Below, piece after piece: positions 44,748-53,853 of a DNA stretch of 64,000 nucleotides. The notes below the pieces were generated by a model. It worked only from the letters and a program-made list of their open reading frames with translations. It did no database searches and had not been told where the DNA came from. Both the position numbers and the translations under genes were made by a program. Within the stretch, counting starts at the first letter, position 1, and every line of letters starts with the position of its first letter. The stretch spans positions 558,001-622,000 of the forward strand of contig CP064976.1 in assembly GCA_016699445.1 (NCBI GenBank), given 5' to 3'. The DNA is from Deltaproteobacteria bacterium. Its GTDB lineage: Bacteria > UBA10199 > JACPAL01 > GCA-016699445.

Positions 44748-44772
44748 AAGGACCTGCCAGAGGCAGGTCCTT
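44748..44772 (-). terminator. Rho-independent terminator of the major pilin gene
   Basis: On the minus strand the stem AAGGACCTGCC / GGCAGGTCCTT with a TCT loop is followed by eight T residues. It lies about 50 bp after the pilin stop, which fits termination of a highly expressed pilin transcript. An identical hairpin with the same T run is found at 43396-43422 in the decayed copy. Confidence 0.88.
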
Positions 44773-44821
44773 CATCCCAGAGGTGGAGCTTCGCGAGAAA
44801 GCTCCAGTCTCCTTTGTATCT

Positions 44822-45247
44822 CTAAGGTGCGGTCGGCGACGTGAATGTTCCAGTCGCTGGTGTGTACGTATAAGTAAATGTCGAGGTCCCATCGCTAAAT
44901 GTATAGTGGGTTCCATCTACTTTGGTCCATGAACCATCCGTAATCGGCTGCTGCATAATGTTGCCGAAAATGGGGGCTGAAGGACTTGCGGCTGTACCAT
45001 CCGCCACAGCATCCAAGGTAGCTGGGAAAATACCTGGAGGTCCATTCTGCACCAGATCGTTGGCACGGAACAAACTCACACCGGCTCTGACAGCTCCCAC
45101 CACACCATCGCGCGAGGCTTGGCTGGCGTTTGTACTCACATCGATAAAGTTCGGCAAAGCCGCGACGGCTAAAATGCCAAGGACCGTGATAACGAGCACG
45201 AGCTCGATTAACGTAAATCCTTTATTTCTTTTGAGAATGTTTTTCAT
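44822..45247 (-). CDS. Major type IV pilin (MshA/PilA-like)
   Basis: A 141-residue prepilin. Its leader is MKNILKRNKG followed by FTLIELVLVITVLGILAVAALPNF, the canonical processing site with Gly(-1), Phe(+1) and Glu5. The globular part is small and Ser/Thr/Gly-rich (GSWTKVDGTHYTFSDGTSTF). A near-perfect AGGAGGTGA site precedes ATG and its own terminator follows, both signs of high expression. It lies between pilC and the minor pilins, as expected for MSHA/T4P clusters. It could be a glycosylation target of the nonulosonate pathway (inference). Confidence 0.88.
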   Translation of the reverse strand: MKNILKRNKGFTLIELVLVITVLGILAVAALPNFIDVSTNASQASRDGVVGAVRAGVSLFRANDLVQNGPPGIFPATLDAVADGTAASPSAPIFGNIMQQPITDGSWTKVDGTHYTFSDGTSTFTYTYTPATGTFTSPTAP

Positions 45248-45272
45248 ACACTCACCTCCTGTGCGGGTTTAA

Positions 45273-45288
45273 TACAAGACGTATGCCA
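45273..45288 (-). promoter_or_regulatory. Possible sigma-54 (-24/-12) promoter of the major pilin
   Basis: Minus strand reads TGGCATACGTCTTGTA, which matches TGGCAC-N5-TTGCA with GT in place of GC at -12 and T in place of C at -19. The -12 element lies about 27 bp before the start codon. Pilin genes are often sigma-54 dependent through PilR, but no pilR/pilS is seen here. The 5' leader would be short. Confidence 0.4.
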
Positions 45289-45413
45289 CAACACCATATC
45301 ATGACAACGCATTGAATTTATTAATATTATTGTTAATGTTCTATTATTTTTTATTACATTGAGGAATTTTTTGCGCTTAATACCACTCACGCGTGTGTGT
45401 AGGGACGCAATCA

Positions 45414-46634
45414 TTAGTGTTTCCCCACTATGGCAGACATGTTCCACATGGGCAGAAAGATCGCCAACATAAAGACCGTCACAATGCCAAAAATCCCACC
45501 CAAAAGCATGGGCTCCAGCATCGTCGTCAGGTTTTTAATACTGTGCTCGACCTCTAGGTCATAATGCAGACCCATCGACTCGAGCATTTCATCCAAAGCA
45601 CCCGTCTTCTCACCCACAGCCGTCGCATCAATAATAACCGGGGTAAAATAAGTACATTCGGCCATGGATTCTGATAACGTCCGCCCGCGCGTCACCTCAG
45701 CCCTCAACACATCCATCTCACGAGCAAAGGCTCCGTTATCAATCGTAGCTCCCGCAATTTCGAGACAGCGATTAATCGGAAGACCGCTGCGATAAAGAGC
45801 TGATAAAATATGACAAAATCGGGAATTAGCGACTTTGGTATTCAGAGGACCAAAAACTGGAAGTCGAAAAGCTAAATCACCCAGCCTCAGCTTTCCTTTG
45901 GCCGTTGCAGCATATTTTTTATAAGCCGTCATCACGCCGACACCCGCAATAATGAGCATGTACCAAAAGTTATGAATAAACGAACTCGTCCAAATCATGA
46001 TCTTGGTGGGCAACGGAAGCTCGGATTTATAATGAGCAAAAAACGACTCAAACTTGGGCATCACAAAAGTCATAATGACAACCGACGCACAAAGCAGAAC
46101 AAAGATAACAATTTTGGGGTACAAGGTCGCCGACTTAACCGACGTCTTGATCTTCATCTCCTTTTCCAAAAGAGATCCGATGTTTCCTAACACCTGTTCC
46201 AAAATACCGGCTTATTCACCAGCAGCCAGCATACTCACATACAAATCACCAAAAATTTTTCTGTGTTTATTAAATGCTTTCGAAAGACCATCACCACCTG
46301 AAACTGAATTTTGAATATCTTGCAAAACCCCTTGAAAAGCCTTGTTTTGAGTCTGCCGAATCAATGTCGACAAGATCGCTTCCATACTCATACCCGCCTT
46401 AAACAACGTATAAAACTGACGGGTCATCACCAAAATCTCTTCCCCACTCACACCTGGTTGCATCATCTTTTCCAGCTGGGCTAAATCAAAACTCCCTTTT
46501 CCTTTTTTGATGGAAAGGGGCATGAGGTTTCTGCCCGACAAAAAGGCCATCACTTCGCCTTCATCGGCAGCCTCCGTCTCACCCGCAATAAGTGAGCCTT
46601 TTTCATCTCGAGCTCGATATGTATAAACGGACAT
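45414..46634 (-). pseudogene. pilC: Type IV pilus platform protein PilC/MshG (GspF family), in-frame stop
   Basis: Codons from 46634 to 46215 and from 46211 to 45414 read in the same frame but are separated by a TAA at 46212-46214. Across it the protein reads LAAGE-stop-AGILEQVL, exactly within a conserved GspF motif (GExxGxLxxxL), so the stop replaces one residue, probably Glu. Apart from this the 406-residue protein is complete: FYTLFKAGMSMEAIL, three membrane helices, and a second GspF repeat with MGLHYDLEVEHSIKNLTTMLEPMLL. PilC is the inner-membrane base on which pilins are extruded. The stop is a substitution, not an indel. Confidence 0.85.
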
Positions 46635-46637
46635 AAT

Positions 46638-48335
46638 TTATCCCTCTTGTGTGACACGAACCACTTCTTCCAAAGTCGTCATGCCTTGCTCGACCTTTTC
46701 CAAACCATTATCCAACAACGACTGAATCCCCTGCTTACGAAACTCCTCTTCAATCACATGATCCGGCGATTTTTCGCTGATGAGTTTCCTCACCGTTTCA
46801 TCTATAGGTGCGAGCTCAAAAATACCGGCACGCCCTTTATAACCACTCATGCGACACACCTTGCATCCCTGCCCCCGAAAGGATTTTTTAACGGGACGAC
46901 CTACGATATGAACAAGTGCGGGATTGGGTTCTTCTTCCACTTTGCATTCAGGACAGATTTTTCTCACAAGGCGCTGCGCCAACACTCCAATCAAAGCTGA
47001 AGAGAGCAAAAAGTGTTCCACTCCCAGATCATTCATACGTGAAATGGCACCGGCAGCGGAATTCGTGTGTAAAGTTGAAAGAACCAAATGACCTGTAATA
47101 GCAGCGCGCACAGCAATCTCGCCTGTTTCACCATCACGGATTTCACCGATCATGATGACATCGGGATCTTGGCGCAAAATAGACCGCAATGCTGAAGCAA
47201 AAGTCACACCCGCTTTGGCATTGATTTGAGTTTGATTGACGCCTGCCACTTCACTTTCGACAGGATCTTCGACAGAAATAATATTTTTATCGGGACTATT
47301 AATTCTCGCAAGAGCTGCATACAGTGTGGTGGATTTTCCGGAACCTGTAGGACCCGTCACCAGAAAAATTCCATGACTCTTGCCAATCAGATCCGCAAAA
47401 GTTTTGCGGTCTTTTTCCGAAAATCCCACAGACTCAATGCTCGCCACCCCTTCTTTGGTCAAAAGACGCATAACTATCTTTTCACCATAGAGGGTGGGCA
47501 AGGTAGAAATACGCATATCCAGAGGCTTGCCACCGATCTTGATGCGCACACGACCATCTTGAGGCGCCCGCCTCTCCGCAATATCCAACCCTCCCAAAAT
47601 CTTGATACGAGAGCTGACCGGATGGACCATCTCCCGATGCAACATCCCGCGCTCTTCCAAAAGACCGTCCACACGATACCGAATGCGCATCCCTTCCTGC
47701 CTGGGCTCGATATGAATATCAGATGCTTTATCCATAAACGCCTGAACAATCAGCTGATTGACTGTTTGAATGACCTTGGGACCTGTCGCTATTTTTTCAA
47801 GATTACCAGACTCACCCGCATCTTCCCCACCCAGATTCACCAACTCCAACTGCATCGCCACATCAGCAGAATCTGCAGCTCTTTTGGAAGCACTTTGCCC
47901 GTAAGCTTCTGCAATACACTGATCAATTTCCTGCATGGATGATAAAACCGGTTTGATTTCGGCACCAATGGATTGCTTCAAATCCTCCATTGCAAAACGA
48001 TCAAAAGGATCTGTCATCGCAATGACGACCTTCTCACCCTCCATATACAGAGGCATAAGATGGTAACGTCGGGCTACATGCATCGGAATTTTCTGAGTCA
48101 ATTGAGACTGAATCTTCACCTGACTTAAAGAAACATAAGGCACCGAAAGCTCTTCCCCCATAAATTCCAGCAAAAGAGGTTCACTTAAAAAACCCTTCTT
48201 CAAAAGGATAAGCCCCAGCTCCTCGCCCAGATTCTGCTGACTGACACGAGCCACGGCCAGCTGATCTTTGGTCAACAAACCTTTCGTGACCAACTTATCC
48301 GCCAAATCACTGTTTAAATGACGCGCAATGCTCAT
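46638..48335 (-). CDS. pilB: Type IV pilus extension ATPase PilB/MshE (GspE family)
   Basis: A 565-residue hexameric ATPase. The N-terminal MshEN-type domain (KGLLTKDQLAVARVSQQNLG..LGLILLKKG) is known to bind c-di-GMP in this family. The core has Walker A VTGPTGSGKSTTLYAAL, Asp box, Walker B PDVIMIGEIRDGETGEIA and His box TGHLVLSTLHTN. A C-terminal tetracysteine site (CPECK..CKVC) binds zinc. It powers pilus extension. It lies 3 bp from pilC and is divergent from pilT. Confidence 0.93.
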   Translation of the reverse strand: MSIARHLNSDLADKLVTKGLLTKDQLAVARVSQQNLGEELGLILLKKGFLSEPLLLEFMGEELSVPYVSLSQVKIQSQLTQKIPMHVARRYHLMPLYMEGEKVVIAMTDPFDRFAMEDLKQSIGAEIKPVLSSMQEIDQCIAEAYGQSASKRAADSADVAMQLELVNLGGEDAGESGNLEKIATGPKVIQTVNQLIVQAFMDKASDIHIEPRQEGMRIRYRVDGLLEERGMLHREMVHPVSSRIKILGGLDIAERRAPQDGRVRIKIGGKPLDMRISTLPTLYGEKIVMRLLTKEGVASIESVGFSEKDRKTFADLIGKSHGIFLVTGPTGSGKSTTLYAALARINSPDKNIISVEDPVESEVAGVNQTQINAKAGVTFASALRSILRQDPDVIMIGEIRDGETGEIAVRAAITGHLVLSTLHTNSAAGAISRMNDLGVEHFLLSSALIGVLAQRLVRKICPECKVEEEPNPALVHIVGRPVKKSFRGQGCKVCRMSGYKGRAGIFELAPIDETVRKLISEKSPDHVIEEEFRKQGIQSLLDNGLEKVEQGMTTLEEVVRVTQEG

Positions 48336-48485
48336 AGACCTGCACCTCTTGTGTAAAAGGATTCCAAAGTACTTGAACGACAGAGATGGAAGAACACTAA
48401 AGGGAAAAAGTTATCGGAAAAAAACTTTGTTCATGGAGCTAGATTGATTTCGCATGCTACACTGCCTCTCTAATACGGAGGGTGT

Positions 48486-49541
48486 ATGCCATCATTGAAT
48501 GAACTTTTAGGGAAGCTCGTCGAAATGAAAGGCTCAGATCTTCATTTAACAGAAGGTTCCCCACCCCAATTGCGACTCGACGGATATCTTCATAAACTCG
48601 AATATCCTGCGATGACAGGGGAAGAAGTCAAAAACACCTGTTACGAACTTTTAAGCTACGAACAGAAAAAAACTTTTGAAAAAAATTGGGAGCTAGACTT
48701 GAGTTTTGAGCTCAAAGGTATCGCACGCTTTCGAGCCAACATTTATTGGCAAAAAGGCCATGTCGCGGCAGCTTACCGTATTATTCCCATCAAGATGCCG
48801 GATCCTAAAGAAATAGGACTCCCTCAAGCGGCTATTGATCTCACAAAAAAACCACGTGGTATGGTCTTGGTCACAGGGCCTACGGGTTCAGGAAAATCCA
48901 CAACACTGGCCTCAATGATCAACCTCATCAACATGACTCGTCATGATCACATCGTCACTGTTGAAGATCCTATCGAATTTGTACACGAACACAAAAACTG
49001 CTTTGTCACTCAACGCGAGATCGGTCAGGATTCGCATTCTTTTACTGATTCTCTCAAATATGTATTACGCCAAGATCCCGACGTCATTCTCATCGGTGAA
49101 ATGCGTGACCTTGAAACCATTGCTGCAGCCATCACGATTTCAGAAACAGGACACTTGGTATTTGCCACACTTCACACAAACTCTGCTGTTCAAACCATCA
49201 ACCGCGTCATCGACGTTTTTCCTTCGAATCAACAAGCTCAAGTGCGCACACAACTCTCGTTCATTCTCGAAGGAGTTTTGTCACAACAACTTTTGCCTAA
49301 GATTGGTGGCGGCCGGTGTTTAGGATTGGAAGTGATGATTCCCACACCCGCCATTCGAAACTTGATTCGTGAGGATAAAGTGCACCAGATTTATTCCCAA
49401 ATGCAAATGGGCCGACAACTGACCGGTATGCAAACGATGAATCAATGTTTAGTCGAACTGGTAAAATCTGGAAAACTGGAAAAAGAAATCGCCCTATCGC
49501 GCTGCACAGACATGGAAGAGTTTAAGAAGCTGTGTCCTTAA
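48486..49541 (+). CDS. pilT: Twitching motility retraction ATPase PilT
   Basis: A 351-residue retraction ATPase. Seen: N-terminal GSDLHLTEGSPPQLRLDG, Walker A VTGPTGSGKSTTLASM, VEDPIEFVH, Walker B DPDVILIGEMRDLET, SETGHLVFATLHTNSA and the PilT-specific AIRNLIREDKVHQIYSQMQ. It depolymerises the pilus, giving twitching or DNA uptake. GGAGG lies 7 bp before ATG. It is divergent from pilB with a 150-bp shared upstream region. The 3' end overlaps the next minus-strand gene by 4 bp. Confidence 0.94.
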   Translation: MPSLNELLGKLVEMKGSDLHLTEGSPPQLRLDGYLHKLEYPAMTGEEVKNTCYELLSYEQKKTFEKNWELDLSFELKGIARFRANIYWQKGHVAAAYRIIPIKMPDPKEIGLPQAAIDLTKKPRGMVLVTGPTGSGKSTTLASMINLINMTRHDHIVTVEDPIEFVHEHKNCFVTQREIGQDSHSFTDSLKYVLRQDPDVILIGEMRDLETIAAAITISETGHLVFATLHTNSAVQTINRVIDVFPSNQQAQVRTQLSFILEGVLSQQLLPKIGGGRCLGLEVMIPTPAIRNLIREDKVHQIYSQMQMGRQLTGMQTMNQCLVELVKSGKLEKEIALSRCTDMEEFKKLCP

Positions 49542-50989
49542 GAGATCCTTGGGACCCATTTCTCTTTTTTAAATAATTCAACCCATTCATCAGCTATTTG
49601 ATCCCATAAGTAATGATTCCAAGCTCTCTTTTTACCCAGTTGAGATAAACGATTCCAGACTTCTGGATTGAAACATTCTGCAACAGCCTGTGCGAGACTA
49701 CTCACAAAATCAGCCTTATTTTCAACATAAGGGATAACAATTCCAGCGTCCCCGACTGTCTCTTTCAAAGCACCTCGATCAGAGGTCACAATAGGAACAC
49801 CACAAGCCATCGCCTCAATTGCTGTAATACAAGATGTCTCACTGAGCGTTATATTGGGATACAACAAAACCTGACAACGACTTAAAAGCTGATACAATTC
49901 TTCTTTCTTTAAAGAACCATGAAAAATAATGCCGGGCTTTTTTAAAGTTTCTATCACAGCAGCAATCTGAGGATCTTCATCAAATGTTTTTTGATTTGTA
50001 TAAGTACACACATGAAGCTCTAGTGTAGAATATACTAGCTTCAATTTTTCAAAAACCTGAACGGCTTCTACAAGCCCACGTTCAGGACGACTCATATAAA
50101 TCAGCTTCAAAGATACATTGGAAGTCTCTTTTGATTCTGTGTATTGATTAAAAAGCTCTGGCAAAAAACCATTTCTGGTCTTAAAAAATTTTCCCTCTTC
50201 TACATCAAATCTTCTCTGAAGATCTTCTTTTTGATAATCACTCAAAACCATTATCTTTTCTACTTTTGAAAGATGAGGAGACAAATCCTCCTGAAGTGTG
50301 GTTCCCAAATCATGAAGCCAAAGTACTTTATGATTTTCAATCTGTGACTGAACAATCGGATAAAGAAAACGAGAAGAAATGAACAAGGGATAGTGATGAA
50401 CATATTCAAAAGCATAAAAATCTAAAATTGGAAAATAAGGAACATCATCATAAGTTTTTGCAACATCAGTATTACAAAAACAGACAACCTTTACTCCTCT
50501 CTGCCTTAACTTTTTTGCCATGATAATAAAGGCTGTTTCACTTCCCCCTAAACCTTCTTGATTAAGTGTCTCTGGAAAAAAAGATTTTCGTCCCAAGGTT
50601 CCTGTAAATAAAACAACATCCGGACAAGAGAGCTGAGAATAGGCAGATTCATTCTCAGCAATAAACTTCAACAAATCCTGGTCTTGTGGATTGAGACAAG
50701 AAACAAACTTTAATTTTTTAAGTCGATTGGGGGTTTTCTCCAATTCAAAAAGATAAAGATAAATGACTTTTAAAAATATAGCATGTTGTTGCGTATCTTG
50801 ATTGATCAGATAGGCTTTTTTATAAAACTCTCCTGCAGATTTCTGATCTTTTTTCTCTTCTGCAATAACACCTTGATAAAGATGCCACTCAAAGGCCTTA
50901 GCATTCGATCTAGATTCTCTTTCGCAATAATCTAAAGCCTCATCCCAATTCTGCGTTTCAAGAAATTCACATAATTTTTTAAAGGCCAT
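49538..50989 (-). CDS. GT4-family glycosyltransferase with N-terminal TPR-like helices
   Basis: A 483-residue protein. Residues about 1-110 are helical and TPR-like (WHLYQGVIAEEKKDQKSAGE). From about 135 a GT-B glycosyltransferase follows: GLGGSETAFIIMAKKLRQRG in the first domain, then a second domain LKLIYMSRPERGLVEAVQVFE and ETSCITAIEAMACGVPIV with donor-binding Glu residues. It is related to the enzyme at 1535-2839. Its location beside the pilus genes makes a pilus or surface protein glycosylation role possible (inference). ATG 50989 is preferred to the ATG at 51004. Confidence 0.82.
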   Translation of the reverse strand: MAFKKLCEFLETQNWDEALDYCERESRSNAKAFEWHLYQGVIAEEKKDQKSAGEFYKKAYLINQDTQQHAIFLKVIYLYLFELEKTPNRLKKLKFVSCLNPQDQDLLKFIAENESAYSQLSCPDVVLFTGTLGRKSFFPETLNQEGLGGSETAFIIMAKKLRQRGVKVVCFCNTDVAKTYDDVPYFPILDFYAFEYVHHYPLFISSRFLYPIVQSQIENHKVLWLHDLGTTLQEDLSPHLSKVEKIMVLSDYQKEDLQRRFDVEEGKFFKTRNGFLPELFNQYTESKETSNVSLKLIYMSRPERGLVEAVQVFEKLKLVYSTLELHVCTYTNQKTFDEDPQIAAVIETLKKPGIIFHGSLKKEELYQLLSRCQVLLYPNITLSETSCITAIEAMACGVPIVTSDRGALKETVGDAGIVIPYVENKADFVSSLAQAVAECFNPEVWNRLSQLGKKRAWNHYLWDQIADEWVELFKKEKWVPRIS

Positions 50990-51030
50990 AATGCAGACTA
51001 ACACGGCTTTAAAACTTCACTAAGTGATTT

Positions 51031-52304
51031 TTATTTATCTGATCTCAAGGCATACTCCATCACATCACCCACTCTTCGAAATACTTGCCCCCGCTCTTCT
51101 CGAGAGAGCTTGATGACAACGCGCAACTTCTCAGCACCAAACTTCTGATTGCCATCCCGATCTTGAGCGTCTCTTAATTCTTTCCTGACCACATTAATAT
51201 AACCTTGCCTCAAGATACCAAGACCTTCTCTGGAGAATTCAGGAGGAAAGACAAGTGTCATCAGGATATTGGCATTATGAGAGACCATTTCAGCCAAACA
51301 AGCTTTCACATGATCTCGCCAAAGCTGTATCCGTGATTGACGTCCACCACACCACTGAATGGAATTCTCTCCAGGCAATTCAATATCACTTGGATAAGCA
51401 AAAAAATTTTCTATTTCACCACGTGCATAAGATCGTCCTCCACAAAGCCTATCTTTATGTTCAACCAAGGATGATGGGAATTCTGTCTGCAAGAGAGAAT
51501 GAGCCACAGCACGCTTCAAACCTTCCCAAGCAGGATCTCGAGGGGCTATTGGAGGAGAGGGGCTGCAAAGGTTAAACAAGAGAGGAAAAAGGCGTTGGGC
51601 AAAGAGAAGAACCAATCTACGATATTTCGTGGGATATTGGAGAAACCAATTGGGTGATAAGCTCGGATCAGGCTTAATTCCCAAAGATTCCATATGCTGC
51701 TGTACAATAGATTTTTGTCTATCATCCAGCTTGTTAATGCCTGGCGAAAACATATTAGGCAGGTTTCCGAAAGAGTGAACGATCAAATTACTAAAGAGCT
51801 GATTGATGATATTAAATTTTCTATCGCTTAAAATTACCGAAACACACAGGTCAAAGTTTTGACTATCAGCCATTCTCTTGTAGCCAGTCTGAGCCAAAAA
51901 TGGCCAAAAAGTAGGCATTTCTCGACATTGTCCCAAAAAACTACTCAACCCTTCTTCTTCCTGACCAGGATAAAGAGCCTCCATCTCCTTCCAATCATGA
52001 AGTGGATTTCATATCCAACTCACAGCCCAGCGATGATCCTGAAAAAAAGCTTTCGCCGCTTCAAATGATTTGATCTGTCCCGGAATCTCACGATTTTCCG
52101 CCATACAAAGAGAAGCCTCAAAAGTGGGGCTCGCACGTGTGAAGATGCTGACGCTATTAAAGGGATATCAGCACAATTTTGTGGAGCTAGACTTAATGAG
52201 TTGATGCTTGGCGCAATAACACTTGTCGCAGAGGCACCCTGCGCAGACACAAGAGGATTTTGATAAGAAGCACATACATTTAAAATAATAGGTTTAATCG
52301 ACAT
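51031..52304 (-). pseudogene. Uncharacterised protein gene with a frameshift and an in-frame TGA
   Basis: No family recognised. The start MSIKPIILNVCASYQNPLVS (52304) runs to RAP at the G4 (minus C4) run 52126-52129. One added C continues TFEASLCMAENREIPGQ and SFEAAKAFFQDHRWAVSWI, then a TGA at 52009-52011, then NPLHDWKEMEALYPG and a long open frame to 51031. The whole would be about 425 residues, soluble and mixed alpha/beta by composition, with no signal peptide or membrane helix. Conserved-looking stretches are GGRSYARGEIENFFAYPSD and LRVVIKLSREERGQVF. It stands alone between the glycosyltransferase and tRNA-Lys. Confidence 0.5.
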
Positions 52305-52383
52305 GCCTAGTTGTCGAATTGAAGACAGTAAAGTTGCGAAATATTTTTAGAGTTCGTCGGTCGACGAACTTTTGTGATTACTA

Positions 52384-52456
52384 TGGGCCGTGCAGGAGTC
52401 GAACCTGCGACCTTGTGATTAAGAGTCACCTGCTCTACCAACTGAGCTAACGGCCC
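52384..52456 (-). tRNA. tRNA-Lys(CTT)
   Basis: A 73-nt cloverleaf on the minus strand. The acceptor is GGGCCGT.. with ACGGCCC and discriminator A. The anticodon stem is closed by GGTGA/TCACA with loop CTCTTAA, giving anticodon CTT. The T arm is GCAGGTTCGACTCCTGC. CCA is not encoded. Confidence 0.95.
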
Positions 52457-52530
52457 GGAAATTTAAACAGTTTCAAAAAGACTTGGCGTAGTTAGAGGAA
52501 AGCTTTTTGGTCGTCAATACGGTATTTTTG

Positions 52531-53232
52531 TTAAACCAAATCAAATAGCAAAACCTCAGAAGCCTCACTCAAACCCTTCAACTCCAATACGGACTCACTA
52601 CTTACCGACGCCCCATCTCCAGCACTCAATGTGTGACCATTCAAAACCACGTCACCACGAGCCACTTGAATCCAAGCTGATCGATTTGGATCAATAGAGT
52701 AGGTCACCGCATTATTTTTTTTAATTTGAGCCACAAACAAGTTCACATCCTGCCGCACCGCAATCGAATCCTCTTTTCCATCTTGAGAGACCACACGAAT
52801 TAAGGATCCTGTTTTTAATTTTTCAGAAAAGCTTTTCTGATCATACCGGGGTTCATATCCATGACGATCTGGCAAAATCCAAATCTGTAACAAATGCACC
52901 GGTGTTTTTGACGAATGATTATATTCACTATGAGTGACTCCCGTCCCTGCTGACATATACTGAACATCTCCCGGACGAATCACCGACCCATTCCCCATAC
53001 TATCCTTATGCTCCAACTCTCCTTCGAGCACATAGGTCACAATCTCCATATCATTGTGGGGATGTGTCCCAAACCCATCGCCGGCGGCCACACGATCTTC
53101 ATTGATCACACGAAGTGCTCGAAACCCCATAAACTTAGGGTCATAATAATCACTAAACGAAAATGTATGATAGGTATCCAGCCACCCATGATTAAAATGA
53201 CCTCGATCTTTTGATTTTCTTACTTGAATCAT
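52531..53232 (-). CDS. Pirin family protein (YhhW-like bicupin)
   Basis: A 233-residue pirin. The N-terminal cupin begins RKSKDRGHFNHGWLDTYHTFSFSDYYDP and has metal ligands in FGTHPHNDMEIVTYVLEGELEHKD (two His, one His/Glu) and MSAGTGVTHSEYN. The second cupin is degenerate. E. coli YhhW shows quercetin dioxygenase activity in vitro; the biological role is unclear. GAGGTGA lies before ATG. It is a single gene between two tRNAs and is divergent from tRNA-Leu. Confidence 0.92.
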   Translation of the reverse strand: MIQVRKSKDRGHFNHGWLDTYHTFSFSDYYDPKFMGFRALRVINEDRVAAGDGFGTHPHNDMEIVTYVLEGELEHKDSMGNGSVIRPGDVQYMSAGTGVTHSEYNHSSKTPVHLLQIWILPDRHGYEPRYDQKSFSEKLKTGSLIRVVSQDGKEDSIAVRQDVNLFVAQIKKNNAVTYSIDPNRSAWIQVARGDVVLNGHTLSAGDGASVSSESVLELKGLSEASEVLLFDLV

Positions 53233-53275
53233 ATCTCACCTCTCATTATGGTCCCCACTCTTCAAATCACTCCAC

Positions 53276-53357
53276 GCCGCAGTGGTGGAATTGGCAGACA
53301 CACTAGGCTTAGAACCTAGCGGGTAAAACCATGGGGGTTCGAGTCCCTCCTGCGGCA
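53276..53357 (+). tRNA. tRNA-Leu(TAG)
   Basis: An 82-nt class II tRNA starting GCCGCAG and ending CTGCGGCA. The anticodon stem is CTAGG/CCTAG with loop CTTAGAA, giving anticodon TAG. A short variable arm (CGGGTAAAACCATG) and T arm GGGGTTCGAGTCCCT follow. CCA is not encoded. Confidence 0.95.
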
Positions 53358-53380
53358 TTTTTATAAAGTTTCTATTATCT

Positions 53381-53773
53381 TTAAAGAGTATGAAGCGTCT
53401 CATTGAGACAGTAACCCATCACAGCAAAAGCTACACCACTTAAACCCAATACAGCGCGTGCGGGAGTTTTATGCATCTCTTGGGCTCCAAGAAAAAGGCC
53501 TGCCGCAGCCGCCAAACGGCGCATAATATAATATGACACTAAGAGTGGAGCTATCGATTCTAAAGCCACATGACGCACATCATTACCTGCTGGCGATTGC
53601 AAATGCCAGAGAGTCGAAACCACCAAAGGACTCACGACCAACCAACGAGCTTTAGCAGGATCAATGAAAGAGCCTTCTGTTGAAGGCTTACCTGAATGGA
53701 CAAGATTCACGCCCCCTAATTGAGCCAATGCCATACTTCCCGCTTGCAGCAGATTATGTACTGAGGACATCAT
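53381..53773 (-). CDS. Small hydrophobic protein of unknown function
   Basis: A 130-residue protein with several hydrophobic segments (ARWLVVSPLVVSTLW, IAPLLVSYYIM, ARAVLGLSGVAFAVMGYCL), so probably an inner-membrane protein with two or three helices. No family recognised. An AAGGAGG site lies 3 or 6 bp before tandem ATG codons at 53773 and 53770. The longer frame to 53821 lacks support. It is followed on the same strand by no gene, the tRNA-Leu being on the opposite strand. Confidence 0.6.
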   Translation of the reverse strand: MMSSVHNLLQAGSMALAQLGGVNLVHSGKPSTEGSFIDPAKARWLVVSPLVVSTLWHLQSPAGNDVRHVALESIAPLLVSYYIMRRLAAAAGLFLGAQEMHKTPARAVLGLSGVAFAVMGYCLNETLHTL

Positions 53774-53853
53774 CAACCTCCTTGATAAAGATGAACTTAA
53801 GTACATCTTCGTCAGACACATAGGGAAGTTGCGGATTTTTTATAAATTCAAGT

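Noticed and set aside
52009..52011. TGA as a selenocysteine codon
   Set aside because: No SECIS-like hairpin is evident after it, the gene family is unknown and another lesion lies 115 bp away, so a stop by error or decay is more likely.
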